Shown here piece after piece: positions 23,601-36,075 of a stretch of 64,000 nucleotides of DNA. A model generated the notes under the pieces. It made no database searches. It saw only the letters and a list, made by a program, of their open reading frames with translations, and had not been told where the DNA came from. The number at the start of each line of letters is the position of its first letter. Position 1 is the stretch's first letter. This stretch comes from Hydractinia symbiolongicarpus (taxonomy: Eukaryota > Cnidaria > Hydrozoa > Anthoathecata > Hydractiniidae), in assembly GCF_029227915.1 (NCBI RefSeq), contig NC_079879.1, forward strand, positions 20,912,501-20,976,500, read 5' to 3'. A program made the translations under genes and the position numbers.

Positions 23601-26600
23601 CTGAAAACTGTTTATTTTTGTTTCAGTCTTAGCTTCTGTTTTTTTAATCTCATTGTTTTTCACTTCTACTGTAGTTGCTTTTCCCGCTGCAACGTCTATG
23701 CTGCTTTCTTTTACTAAAGCTTTCATGTGTGCAGCACGCCTAGAACGTCGTTCTGCTCGATCTAAAGCATTTCTAGTTTTAGGTTGAACTGTTGCCGTTG
23801 CACTGCCATTGATATCATTAGTTGACATATCGTCTCCAATTGTAAAACCAGCTTTAGCCGGCATACTATTATTGTTAGTATCAAACGCTCTAGAGTTACT
23901 TGATATTTTGATGGACATGCTTGATGCCATTTTTTCGCCTGTCTTTGCTGTATCGTTATTATTTATCTCTAGCTTGCTATTTTTAGCGTTCTCAATTTCC
24001 ACATTTGTATTAATTTTCTTCTCCGCTGGTTTTGTTGTTGAGATTGTTGGTCCTTCAAATAGTTTTTTTCTAACTTCTCGTAATTGACTTCTGAGCTCTT
24101 TTCTTTCTTCCAAGCTGTCCGCTAATTCAAGCTAAAAATAAAAATAAGAATACTTTAAAAGTTTTTGAACTTAGAATTTTTGATATTACACAAACAATCG
24201 GGTTTTGTTTATTTTATCTACGTTGATAAATACGCAATACAATACGGTCCCGTTATAATAAGCGTCACTTGTAGATATTGAGATTGACAAAATGAGTTTA
24301 AAATTTAATTAAAAAAAACGTTTTTATCAGATCGGTTTACTTAGAAGAAAAATTTCAGCAAGGTTTAAATCAGTAATATTTCTGCAATATGATTGATTAT
24401 TTTGCTCTGTCATGTTAAAGAATTTCCGTTTCGCCAGCAGAAACAATTGCAAAATCTCTAATGCCTTTATGTAAAGTTAATGTCTAATTAACGCCTGTAT
24501 GTATATTTGCGAGGATAATTTGTTTTTTCCATAAGAATTAAACTTTGAAGCACAATCAATATTTATAAAACGTGTTTCATATGCCAACTTCGAAATTGCT
24601 AATGTTATTTCACTGCTAAAACTTTTGAAAGAATAAAGACAGTCCGATGTTATTATAGATTGGCAAAATAACATTTGTGTTTACAAAAAAATAATTTATA
24701 TATGACACGAAGATAACAAGAGAACGGAAAAGAGGCTCTTCCTGTATTTATAAGAATAAAATAGTTTCAGCAGGTTTTATTGTTGTCCACTAACAAGTTC
24801 AAATACTTTTGAGCCAGTGAACGTGAGACGTTGTTTGATAAGCCCAGCATGTTTTCTTCACCAAAGATCGTGCAGACTGTTTTATTTGACTTGGCGTATC
24901 ATGAATCGTATTCTTTTTTATTTAAAGCACAGCATAATTATTACTGCTTGATACCAGCGTTGAACTTTGCCAAATAGATCAAATAAAATTTATTTTAGGA
25001 AGACGTCTATAGATTTTATTTTCTGTCTTTGTTGACGTGCAATGATTTTTTTTTACAAAGACAATTTTATAAAATAACTTGCAATCTAATTTCTTTCTTT
25101 GTTCATAACTTTAATTACTAGGAAGACAATGCATTAAAGAAAAATATGAAAAAATAGGGCTCTGCCTTAAAATTATTATAAATGTAACATGTCGCACAGA
25201 ATGTTTGTTGAAGACATGACTCATACTTTAATATTTGTTAATTTTTAATTCTTTAATGTATTTCTAAACTATATAGAATTGTTCTCTTTTGTTTGTTTGT
25301 TTTAAAGTTTGTTTTTACCCACTTACGCAATTTTTAAGCAACACTCTTAGTAAGTAAATTTTTTCCACTTTGCGATCGGTAGTAGTAACTACTAGTGAAC
25401 AATACACAGTGACAACGTTTAAGATGCCGACGAGAAAAACAGCGACGGCGGCGATAACTTGCGCAAACGAATATAGATTGTAGCTATCTTAGCTGTACAA
25501 CACAAACAACAATTCTTTTTAAGCATTTTTCGTATAAGCTCTACAAAGTTGCAAATAGTAACACTGGAAATTTTATTTCCTGCTAACATAGCTTTTCAAA
25601 TATTCTCTGCGGAACTTGATCTGCTTATAAATTTCTGAATTTGCTTGCGTGAAAACGTAAATGTAAACAAAAAGCTGAAACAAAGAATTGGACGTCATAA
25701 TCGCTTTAGTGTTGTATGGAATTAGGAATTTCACATTTCTTAAATACGTAGAGGAATATGTCCACGTTAGCATTGAGCAAGAAGAGAAAGCATATACTTC
25801 TTACACACGGCATGCAAATCTCAATTTTTTTTACAACTTCCATTAATTCGTTGGAGCGCATTTTTTTGCAAAGAGTCAAGTAGTATATTCTTAAGCCTCG
25901 CGATTTTTTAACAATTTGCAACGCCCATTTGTGTGACTTTTGTTAAATTTGGACAACTTCAGGAACATACTAAGAGTTTTCCTTGTTTTTCTTAAAAATG
26001 TTAACTTACTAGTTGTAAATTCGCGACATATGCATAATCCTATGCTTATTAATACATATAACTAGTCGTTAGGCAGGGAAGTATCCACAGTTGCGCTTAA
26101 ACATATGGCTATTTCGTGCATCCTTAGCACAAGGTAGCGATTTGGACACCATTTTGAACAAAATACAGCTGTTGTTCTAGAGAAGCAGAAAGTTGATGAA
26201 TATCTTGGTTTATAAACTTACATTTGTTCCCCCTAAAAATCTTACCAATATCATCAAACTCTGCCAAACGGATCTGTTATTTCTTTTCTGCAGTATGGCT
26301 GAAGGTAAGTAAGTTAGCTGGAACTAAAAATTCTTATTTAAACTTGTCCTTGTTTCTCTTTGTGAAAATGTTTCAACTAAGTTCCATGAAATTCAGTAAA
26401 GAATACAAATGTTAGCAAAGAAAAAAACAAACAAACAAAGAAAAAGAAAAAGTAAATAGAAGGTAACAAACAAGCAAACAATAAATTAATGAGTAAATAT
26501 AAAACTAATACTGATACCAAGCTATAAGATCGCACAGAAGAACATGCGAAACCGTGAAGTACATAAAAACTGCAGTCTTAACCAACCTAATGATGTCTCA

Positions 26601-29516
26601 TACATAATGCTCTTGTTCGGACATTAATTGAAAAATATTTGTATAAAAGAATAACTCAAGCGTTAAAGAGGGTTGCTATTTGCTGGATTAAGCACTCATG
26701 ATTCATTAAACACTTCTCGACAATAAGTAAGTTTCTCCATCGTAGAGTGTTTTTTGCCTTTTATAGATGGCGGGAAAGAGAATTTGTCGTTATTACCTTC
26801 ACACGTTAAATTTGCCTGAAATTGTGACCTTAATATTACGACCTGTCAATTTCAGTATTTACTCTCTTCTTCATGATTCTTATTCCCCTCACCAGATTGT
26901 ACTTAAACAATTATCATTAGCTAATTTTGAAACAATACAGGTGTCCCGAATTGAAAGTTTTAGAATTTTGATGTTTTGACTTTAAGATTATATTCAGCAT
27001 CATTGAATTGGTGTGTGATAAATTTTCAACTTAATCCGACATGTGAAAATGTTGTTTTGGTAGTATAAGGTTACGGTCAAAATCTTCTTAATTTTTGACT
27101 TGTACTAATAAGCTTCTGTTTCAAGCAGAGGTCATTTAGTACAAAATGAAAAAAACTGCTTTAACAGGTTAATTGATTGCTGTGTGAATCTAAAAATTTC
27201 ACATTTTATCAAGTTTCAGGTGTGGATTTCAAAAATCACATTCATTTTGTTTGACAAAGTTGATAAATAGCAGCGGCACATTAAAAAAACCAATTCGGGA
27301 AGGGTGTATTCTTGTAAAATAAAAGTTTACTTTAAAAAAAGTTAAAAAATTAAAAGTTTATTTTATCCCAACCGCATTCCTTGCATCACAAGTTAACATC
27401 CTTCTAATGACCGCTACGATAAGTGGCCACAGTTTGAAAAAACAACCAGACAAAGTTTTAGCCTTGATGCATTTTGTGGAGGATTATGGAAAAACATCTA
27501 TATTATAATGCCCGTATACGTTTGTCTGTCCGTCCGTCTGTCTGTCACGCAAAATGGTAGCTTAGCTGCGACGGGCGAACCCGTGGATTTTTCCGCGGGC
27601 TAACGACTAGTTAGATAAATAAACGAACTATGCTACACAATTAACATAACCTTTCATTAAGTTCTTTGCAACTTTTTTTTCTGTTCGCCACTTTTAAAAC
27701 AAGATTAATTAAGAGACAACTCCACAGAAGGAACCGCGATATCTAACCAATTGTTTTCTCATAAACAAACACGACAAACAAAATTAGTAGAGAAAAAAAA
27801 AGTGAAATAAAATTAATTAATCCGATAATGTTGAAAAAATGCATTGATAGCTAGTACTGATACCATGAGAAAATGCATCTGCTGCTAAACCGACGCCCTT
27901 AAAGATAAGGTACACTATCTATTATGGCACTCTAAAAAACCACCAAAAAATAATGTTGCGCGATTAACCTACTTCCGCAACAGCGATGAAGTGTAATATG
28001 ATTGTTTGAAATGTTGCGGTCAACAAAATATACATAACCACTTTGCTATTTATAGACAAAATTTTGCAACACATTTTAAAAAGATATTTAATTACAAGCT
28101 ATAGAAAAACACATATACCACGTAATTTTAATAATTGCGTGCTAATCGTTTTTAATATTAAGTAAATCCTGTGGTGTCATAACTCAGTTATATTGAAGAC
28201 CTTTCCTTTTGGTGACACTCAGTGTTGACATTGTATTGTCTAACTTGCTGAGACATCTTAAGAAAAAAGCTATTGGATTACTTTATAGATAAGTTTCATC
28301 GTGACGCGTGTTTTATAAACCCCCCAGACCTCTTACGGATATCGGCAGGTAAAATAATGCAGACGGTAAGCTATGAACCACTCTGTCCCAAACTTTATTT
28401 TCAGTTAGAGGCATCTTTTGATCTCGCAATAAGGGAAAAGCTTGCATGTAGTTTAGATTTAAGACATGTATCAGTGAACGGATGCTAGTAGCCACAGTAC
28501 AAAAAGTTTTTAACCATAATTTGACTTTCTTCACCTAAAATTTGCATTTTTTTACCTGTCGATTTTTCTGATTTTTTTCGCGCATGCGTAAACATGGAAA
28601 CTCGTCTATGGTTTTCAGTGTGTGCGGAAGTAGATAGACAGGAAATAGAGTGTGGGCAAAAAATTCTACTAGTTAAAAGAGAGAGGGAGAATTTAAAACC
28701 CCACAACAACATAATAAGGTGTGTAATTTGTTTATAACAAACAAAAAAACGAAGAATATTTTTTAAAATTACTTATACCTGTGTGAAATACCTTAAGAGA
28801 GAATACATAAGACAGGTCCGACAAAACCTAATAAATCGTCAAAGGAAGCTTAAATGTGAATTTGCAATTAATCACTCAGGAAATTTTTTGTATAGTTCGT
28901 TTAAGAGAGAATTCTTGTATAATTTAAAGACAGTTTTAATTGATGAACAGAAATAATAACATCTATTTATTTTCCGTTGTCAAGCCGGCGGTATATTTTG
29001 TGAAGGCTTAAAGCAATTGATATAATTAAAAACGGATTTGCAATTTTGTTGTTTCTTAAATCCTCGTAGTTTTTTAGAACGTTAAGTTTGATCTTAGGTT
29101 TTCTTATATTTTGAAAAAACTTATGCCAAGAGTGAAAATCTTTATTTAAATTGTATTTTTGGATTTTCAAATCACATCAGAAATAATAGTTTCAAAAGAA
29201 ATATATAAGGAAAGGTATTTCGGTTTTTTTTGAGGAAAAGAAGTCTTCAGGAAAGAGGCCCCCTACAGTTCTCTACTTAATACATTCGGACAACGATAAC
29301 GTGGTTACATTTTGTGATAATGCTGCTATGTTTTACCTGCAATATCTAAACTACATCTCTAACTGTTCTCTTATAATTCGAAAGTTTAAAATGTTCGAAA
29401 TGACTTACAAAATTTGAATTTTTAATATCTTCAATGTCAACCTAAATGTGAATTTGTAGACTTACCATGGATTTTAACTCTTTTTCCTTTCTTTCTAACT
29501 CCTCGACAGCTGTCAT
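17670..29516 (-). CDS. Smoothelin-like protein with C-terminal CH domain
   Basis: Likely actin/cytoskeleton-associated, as smoothelins are. Exons in coding order: 29516-29466, 24131-23349, 22112-21264, 19803-19742, 19407-19042, 18909-18658, 17826-17670; 2520 nt, 839 aa, every junction phase-consistent. The first exon also has 17 nt of leader up to 29533. Residues 1-45 form a charged helix (MTAVEELERKEKELKSM, then SLEERKELRSQLREVRKKL) matching the smoothelin N-terminal domain. Residues about 46-640 are low-complexity, Ser/Thr/Lys rich, with repeated GLRR-x-A-S/T sites. About 640-705 is Glu/Lys rich. Residues about 724-830 are a CH domain (VLDWVQEMI, NFSASWNDGMAFCALIHKF, FDFSEL, LLDTEDMVMLAKPEPRSVQTYIQWIW) closest to the smoothelin type. 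The protein ends soon after the CH domain, without an IQ motif. Upstream 5' UTR exons were not located. The second intron of the transcript (24132-29465) is 5.3 kb. Confidence 0.88.
24132..29465 (-). other. Large intron of the smoothelin-like gene
   Basis: AT-rich with no convincing coding exon. The exons on both sides join in phase 0 without an extra exon. It contains the Helitron-like mini-element at 27497-27610. A promoter for a shorter transcript starting near exon 2 is possible but not visible. Confidence 0.6.
27497..27610 (+). mobile_element. Helitron-like mini-element, copy A
   Basis: 114 bp. Starts TCTATATTATAAT after an A, carries a GTCTGTCCGTCC microsatellite core and a conserved CGCAAAATGGTAGCTTAGCTG block, then a GC-rich hairpin (CCGTGGATTTTTCCGCGG). 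It ends CTAG before a T. TC start, 3' hairpin, CTAG end and A/T target are Helitron marks; the microsatellite core recalls DINE/pearl-type elements. No coding capacity. Confidence 0.6.
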
Positions 29517-29533
29517 CTTTATCAAGATAGTAT

Positions 29534-30910
29534 CTAAAAAATGTTTGTTTATGCCAGTGCAAGTTAGAACATAATACTGACATATCCTTTAAACACAACT
29601 TCGACATCTAACAATAGCATAATTGCATTAATTACACTTCTCCATGCCAGCAATTAATTAATAAGATCGACTTACTTTATTGCATTATGCAGTTACGTTA
29701 CAAACGTAGGAGAGTGACACCTCTGGGTGAACAGAACAGTACGCAAAGTTTGTAATTTGTTTTGTTTTTATTGTAGATAGGTTGTTCTGTGATTACACCA
29801 ATTACATACACTTTCATCACTGTTCTCACCAATTGGATCTTTTTTAAATATACACTTTCCAATCATATTTTAAACCTCAAATGGGTTTTAGAAGAAAAAA
29901 GTCAATATTTTTTTAACAACTTTAGCAAGTGGATTTTTTAACTTAAATCTCGGATAAGCATTTTCTCATATCAGATGTAGTAACTTTCTCCCGTTAGAAA
30001 CATATGTCGGTCCATATGTGACATTTTAAATTTTACTTTTTCCGAAGTCGACATAATCGCGACTTCCTATAGTGGAATTTTTTAAACATATACTAAAAAT
30101 ATAGCCTAGTCTTGGCGAACCCCCTTATGCTATGATGATTTTAATTAAGTCTTATCATTCTTCAGACACAATAAGACTTAATAATATCATTATAGTGACT
30201 GGACCTTGCCTTGTGAAGGTTTTTTCTCCAATACGCGTAACGTTGAGTCTACATTCACTCTTCGCATAAACATATCCTTCGCCTGATTTTCACTAGCTTA
30301 TAAAAAAACATGTAAGTTGCGTGTACACTGTTTCTTTTTTATAAGAATTGTTTTACAAGAACCACCAGGCTCAAAATCTTCAAAATTTAAGAATATTTTA
30401 AGAATCGCCCTGAGGCTCAAAGTATGCCATCAGACGCTTTTGTTGCTAATTTCACTATGCTTTTAACCCCACCCACACCTCCACCATCGTTCGAAAGTTT
30501 AAACATTCGAACGTTAGGCGGTAAATCAAATGCGCAACTTTCTAATGTTTTGCTGGAACGAGGAGACACAAAGTACATGGACATACATCAGTGGCAGAAA
30601 GAGGACACAACTCACCCGTGTGTGTTGTTTAAGATTTAATCTGAAGTTCTGGTTTCTAGCAAGATGGTATCGTTGTTTAAATTGTTCAAAAAGGAGTTTT
30701 TTTTTTCCTGTTTCCTGCTTCTTTTATAAAACTTGTTTAAGAATCACTTATACTAGTATTTATGCTCATTTTTGACGAGCCGTTAAAAATCATAAGGCTT
30801 GGGCCAATTTATGTTATTCTTATAAAAATGAAACACTGTATGTAAACTGGACGCAATATTTGGGAATTGTTTTCTACTAGCTACATTAAAGTAGGTAGCG
30901 AATATCTTTC
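29534..30910. other. Spacer upstream of the smoothelin-like gene
   Basis: Probably holds the promoter and leader exon(s) of the minus-strand gene. A possible minus-strand donor lies at about 31100. A small inverted repeat (ATTAAGTCTTAT, arms 30144-30155 and 30171-30182) is present. No coding region that I can support. Confidence 0.45.
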
Positions 30911-31983
30911 CCGGTGTCACCGTAAAAACGTACTCCCCCTAAAAGTTTACCCCACAGTACTTATTTCCCGGGATATTGTTACTCCCGGGAGTATCTATTT
31001 ACCAGAAAATTATTACTCCCCGCAGGAAATTCTTACTCCCCTATCTTAATAAATAAAAAATGACCATTATTATGCTGATGAAAAGAATTTATTAACAGAA
31101 CTTACAGTGGACTACCGAAAGAGCTAAAAATCCGGTGGAGTGGGTCTTGCTTCTGTTTTTCAGTGGGACCATCAAAATCTCTATATATAACAGCTTTTAT
31201 AAGAAGCAAGACTTGTTTAAAGAAATGTCAATACAAAATTTTTCAGAATCGAATTATTTTGATTATTTCTTATAATGGTTGGTATATCTCTACGTATATA
31301 TGCAGCTAAACTTGACCTTAGAATAATCATTTCAAGATCATTTGATAATCTATTTTCTCACGATAACCACAACCTTACAACAAAAAAACTTTAATAAAAT
31401 GAATAGGAAATAAATTTAACAAATACAAAAAAGTACAATCGGTTTTGAGTTTAGAAACAAAATGATTATGGCTAACAAATCACGAGAGAAAAACTTTTGG
31501 GCTCTTAAAATCTTATAAAATTTGGAAAACATTGAGCTTAAAAATTCATAAATGAAATAATGTATTATTAGAGCTTTAAATAATAATAATAAACGTTTTA
31601 CCTTTAGCTTATCGGATAAAGTAAATATAAGTATTTTGTTGTAGATAAAATGAACGTTTGAGTTTCAAAAATGTACCAAACAAAGTAAAAACACTCTAGG
31701 AGAACACGTTTAAGAACTGTTTAAGATTAGAAGTCGATAGAACAAGATATAAAAACTACGAATAAAGAAACCTCGTGCATTCGAATTTGCAGTGAAATGT
31801 CTTCATGAGTTAGAGTTACTGGGAAAGTTAGTTTTTACTGGTAAAAAAGTAATCCTCCATTCATAAAAGAGTGATTGCAATGGAGTAATAATTTCCGTGT
31901 GGGAGTAATCATTTCCTGGGAAATTATTACTGGGGGTGTAATTTTTTTTTTTGGGGGGGAGTAATTATTTACGGTTACACCGG
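30911..31983. mobile_element. 1.07-kb inverted-repeat element with TTACTCCC subrepeats
   Basis: It starts CCGGTGTCACCGTAAA and ends with the near complement TTTACGGTTACACCGG. Inside each end are several copies of TTACTCCC (left, 30930-31037) or GGGAGTAA (right, 31830-31962), giving long imperfect inverted arms. The AT-rich centre has no transposase. It is a non-autonomous DNA element of uncertain superfamily. A clear target duplication is not visible. Confidence 0.7.
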
Positions 31984-31999
31984 AACGAATCTACATACA

Positions 32000-32440
32000 C
32001 AGTTGGCTCCCTTTCGAATCTCTATAATTTGAATATTTCTATAATTCAAATAGTTTTTCAGTCCCTTCAGCACGATTCTCTCCCTAATTCGAATTTTTGA
32101 GTGGAAACAGGACTTTGACAAATTCAATTTGTCGACTTTAGAAAAGCACTTGGTGATGCAACTCGTATTGTCGAAAGGGATCGTCTCTTCAATGTAAAGC
32201 AATCAAATATTATACAGTTTTTCAAATAGAGTTTCTTTCTGTGTAAACTATGAAAATAAAATATTGAAATTGAATTATGTTTTTTTGATTTTAAAATAAC
32301 GTAATCTCTCTCTGTAATTCGAATTTTCACTCTCTGAAGATGAAAGTTCCAATTACAGAGACATTCTATAATTCGAATCTCTCTAAAATTCGAACATAAA
32401 TTTTTCTCCGTAGGAATTCTTTATAAGGGAGAGTCAACTG
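32000..32440. mobile_element. Tigger-type MITE, copy 1
   Basis: It starts CAGTTGGCTCCCTTTCGAAT and ends GGGAGAGTCAACTG; many TAATTCGAAT repeats lie inside both ends. It is flanked by CA on both sides in place of the usual TA. It is about 441 bp, non-coding, and clearly the same family as the element at 56743-57325. The left end lies 16 bp from the preceding inverted-repeat element. Confidence 0.75.
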
Positions 32441-33439
32441 CACGGGAAAAGTGAATGGCAATGAATTCGCCCATGCTGGTGATGTAAATAATAATTCTCT
32501 CCTTTGGTTGAATGCAGCAACGCACAGAATTTAAGCAGCTGAACGTTAAGCAGAAAGGATCGTTTCATCACATGACTTGGCCGGGGGGTTTGAACTCAAG
32601 ACTTTTCGCACTGGAAGCGGACGCTCCACAAAGACACCAGTCAGTTATATTCGTAATATTACTGACTGGTAATATCATCGTATACATTTTGATGGGCTTT
32701 TGGTAAAATTAAATAGTATAAATAGTATCTCATAACCAACTTGCATGTTTTTGGTGATTCAATGCAAAAAAAATGGAAATTTTCAGAAGGCAGGACACAA
32801 AAATCCGAATTATCTAGATCTAATATTTGTTACTAGTGTATCTGAAAAACACGTGACCATGTTTACATAATTATTCAAAACTTGAGCATTCTTCCCGTGA
32901 TCTCTAATTCTAGCTGCTTCGACAAAGTGTCTGTGTTTCAAAAATGAATGTTTCAACTCATTGTTTTCTTTTTCATGCAGTGACATCTCTAGTAGCTACA
33001 ATAGCTTCAGAGACATCATCTGTTACATTTTTTTCACCATTTGTCCCTCCCTCAAAATACCAAGTACGTTTTAAAATATTTCTATAGTTAAAACATGAAG
33101 TCCATGTAAATGCTTACATTTTTTTTCTTCAATTTTTCCTTTGGTAAATGATTTTAATGAACATTAAAAAACTTCACGTTTAATATATCATGCTAACATA
33201 GATTGCGGCTATCGATTTTTTAATTGATTACATTGCAATATCCTGCGATCGTTTGATTGTTTCCATCAAAACAGAGCAGGGTTTTAGCATAGATCGTTTT
33301 AGAGAGGGCTTTAATATTTGGTAGATACTATACCTTTTGAATAAAATCTCTCTATGAAAATATTGTGGGATTGGACATCCCCACATCATAATATATGCAC
33401 TCAAAACAAAATTAAAAATCCATGCAGCATTGAGGCACC
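32441..33439. other. Spacer with one possible plus-strand exon
   Basis: At 32982-33062 a short stretch between a good acceptor (catgcag) and a donor (gtacgt) is open, but no partner exon exists on the same strand nearby. Otherwise nothing was recognised. Confidence 0.35.
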
Positions 33440-33690
33440 AAACAATCAAATGTGTCTGTGTCCTGTCCATGCTTCTTCTCTGCTTCTAATTTTTCGTTAA
33501 GAATATTAATCTTGTCATTTAACGGTGTCAGCTTGTGTCGGTAGGGTTCAAGATCCAAACCATTGAATCTTATGTGCTTCTTCTGTTTATTCTTCTTTTT
33601 ACTTTGTTTTTGTCATTATTTCCACGTGCTTTCTTCCAAAAATCTTCTTTTTGAATATTTGATTTCTCATTCGTAGAGGTTTTGCTCTCA
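33440..33690 (-). pseudogene. Decayed, unidentified coding remnant
   Basis: On the minus strand one frame gives IQKEDFWKKARGNNDKNK. A second frame, after a slip in an A-rich stretch, gives HIRFNGLDLEPYRHK, then LNDKINILNEKLEAEKK and finally CLVPQCCMDF before a stop. The composition is protein-like (amphipathic, coiled-coil-like) and the two pieces follow one another, so a frameshifted gene or transposon piece is likely. I do not recognise the family. Confidence 0.4.
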
Positions 33691-35004
33691 AATAGCAAAT
33701 CAAAAGACACCAATTTTTAAAATCATATATGATGGAGACTTATACTTTTTTGTGAAATATTTGCGATCGGTAAATTGGAAAAAAAAGCAAGATAAATTAA
33801 TGTATAATTATATTTTTACACCAAAAAACCAGTAAGATGAAAAAAACCCAAAATTGTTATGCTGAGTTATTTTCGTGACTGCAATAGCTAAGAGGTACTT
33901 GATGCAGAATTTTACTTATGTGACTGATAAGTTATAGTTAAAGGACAAAGCTGGTGAACACTCTCCAAAAAAACTCTCCCAAAATTTTGTCCATATAACA
34001 ACTGGACAAATATTGTGACATTCTTGCGAATTTGTTAAGGTTTTGTGGGCTTAACACCCTGAGGTTAAAACAACTCACAAGCGAATGCAAGTGATATCAG
34101 GAACGTATTGGAAATGCCTAAAATGTTATAACTTATATGCAATGAAATTACCCGTAGTTAACTCCTTGATTATAAGGGATATCAGTTTCTTTGTAACAAA
34201 AAGTAATTTGAAGTATTAACCCTACCGTATCTGTTAACCATATTTCTTATATTCGGTAATTGATACATTTTGTAATTTCTCTACTGTCGTATTACTAAAA
34301 ATATTTTTTTGTTGTTCATGTTTTCTATTCCACTTTTTCGAAAAATTAAAAATTAAGAACATGCTACAATGACATTTAATTTATTAATGCCATGTATAGT
34401 GAATGTGCTTTAACTTCATATAACTGTGCTTTCAAAAATATTAATTTTTTACAAACTCTGTGTTGAATGCGAAACACCTTGGTTATTTTGTTAAAATATA
34501 TAAAGATGCAAGTGAAGTATATTTTATCCACTGGGTAGCTATAAGGCAAGAATAGTGGCGACATTAGTTAAAACTGCTCCGACGTTTTACATTTAAAGCT
34601 AACTACCTGTGTATCTATATATAACATTCCAAATATGTTATATTTAAAAAAAAAAATCGTGTGTGTTTCACCCTTAAATATAATACAATGTTAAAGAAAA
34701 TGAGAAATGGTCAAACTCATTTCCAGGACCTTTTTTTGCTTTTTGTATTGGCACAACGCTTTAAGAGGAAGCACGACGGCAACTATTGAATCCGTAAGAT
34801 TATTGGTTTAAAAAACTGAATAGTACGCTAAATTTTCGCTGCGGAGGTGGCGAATCATTACAAGCCGATCTCAAAGCGCGATATGTCTAATTCAGTTTTA
34901 AAAGGCAGAAGGAAGAAGACGGCACGGCTCGATTGGGAAGTTGTAATTAAGAAAACCTTACAGATAGTTTATTGGCAAAAGAATTCGTATTTTATATATA
35001 AAGA

Positions 35005-36075
35005 ATGCTGTTTACGAGTAATAAAAATACATTAGCTGTACTAAAATCCTTGACAAGGAATTTTCATAACCCACTTTCAAGATGTTGCGGAAATGGAAGG
35101 AAGTCGTTAAAACCCTATATATTTGAACCAAAAATAGATATCTCTTCCTCTGAGTTGACAGCCTCAGACAAAGACGAATTCTTAAATAATGATGAACTTT
35201 CAGAAGAAAAGGCAAGGACTGAAAATTAACAGTCGTGTACCTGTGAAAAATTGGAAAAAAGTGGAACAAAGTGATATTGATTGTTTTTGTTACTAAGAAG
35301 ACACTTTGTTTGAATGCAGACGTTTTTGGTCTTCTTGGATTACAACGAAAGTAATCATATTTTAGAGAGAAAAACGTAAAAATTTGACATTTTTTTCTGA
35401 TACTGGACTTAAACCACGAAAGGAGTGGTAAAAGTACATCCATAGGCGATATAAAAATAAAATTTTCATGCCTGTCTATAAAAATGCAGCCATCCCAAAC
35501 AAAATTGTACCTATTTTCGTATCCTTTCTCATATTTCACATTAAGAATCCCCCATTACCATAATGTACCACACATATTTTGAAAGTCGAAGAGTTATGCT
35601 GACCAAATATAATTAGAGTTTGGTAAAACGGTGTGTTAAAACAGCCAAAGCAAAGTCAACCAAATTTGAAAATGAAAACCTTAACATCGCTGGGACAATG
35701 TAAATCCGGAAAAAACCTTAGACGAGTGATTTTATTGAACAGACAAATGAGCATACTCATCCTCCGTCGTAAACCAGTTACAAAGTGGCAAGAAGATGAC
35801 CTTCTGAAGTATTGTGAAGACACACACATTGGTAGATTCTAGCACAATGCACCTTGCCGACCACCTATGTGTCAGTTCTGAATGTTAATCAAATTTTGGC
35901 CGACATACTATTTGGTATAGGAAATCATAACAACATACAAAGTTTACCAACAATTTGGTCAACATTTATTCAAAAATGTTGGCCTGATTTGCAGCCGCTC
36001 TTAGCCAGAGAAAAAATAGAAAAGAGCCTTGCTTCCATATCGACAATGACCCATAATACTTTTAGAAATCTGTAA
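35005..36075 (+). pseudogene. Decayed ORF remnants, possibly transposon-derived
   Basis: Several plus-strand open pieces in different frames: 35005-35229 (contains RKSLKPYIFEPK and an acidic tail), 35633-35842, and 35854-36075 (contains IWSTFIQKCWPDLQPLL). A third frame near 35740 reads EQTNEHTHPP, which recalls the end of FLYWCH/MULE-type zinc domains. Frames are broken repeatedly. Identity is uncertain. Confidence 0.35.

Noticed and set aside
31098-31180. Possible N-terminal coding exon of the smoothelin-like gene on the minus strand
   Set aside because: A donor and phase-compatible ATG exist, but the peptide has no resemblance to the family, and the ATG at 29516 starts the conserved helix directly. 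More likely leader or chance.
32982-33062. Plus-strand exon-like stretch between good splice sites
   Set aside because: No partner exons on the same strand within several kb.
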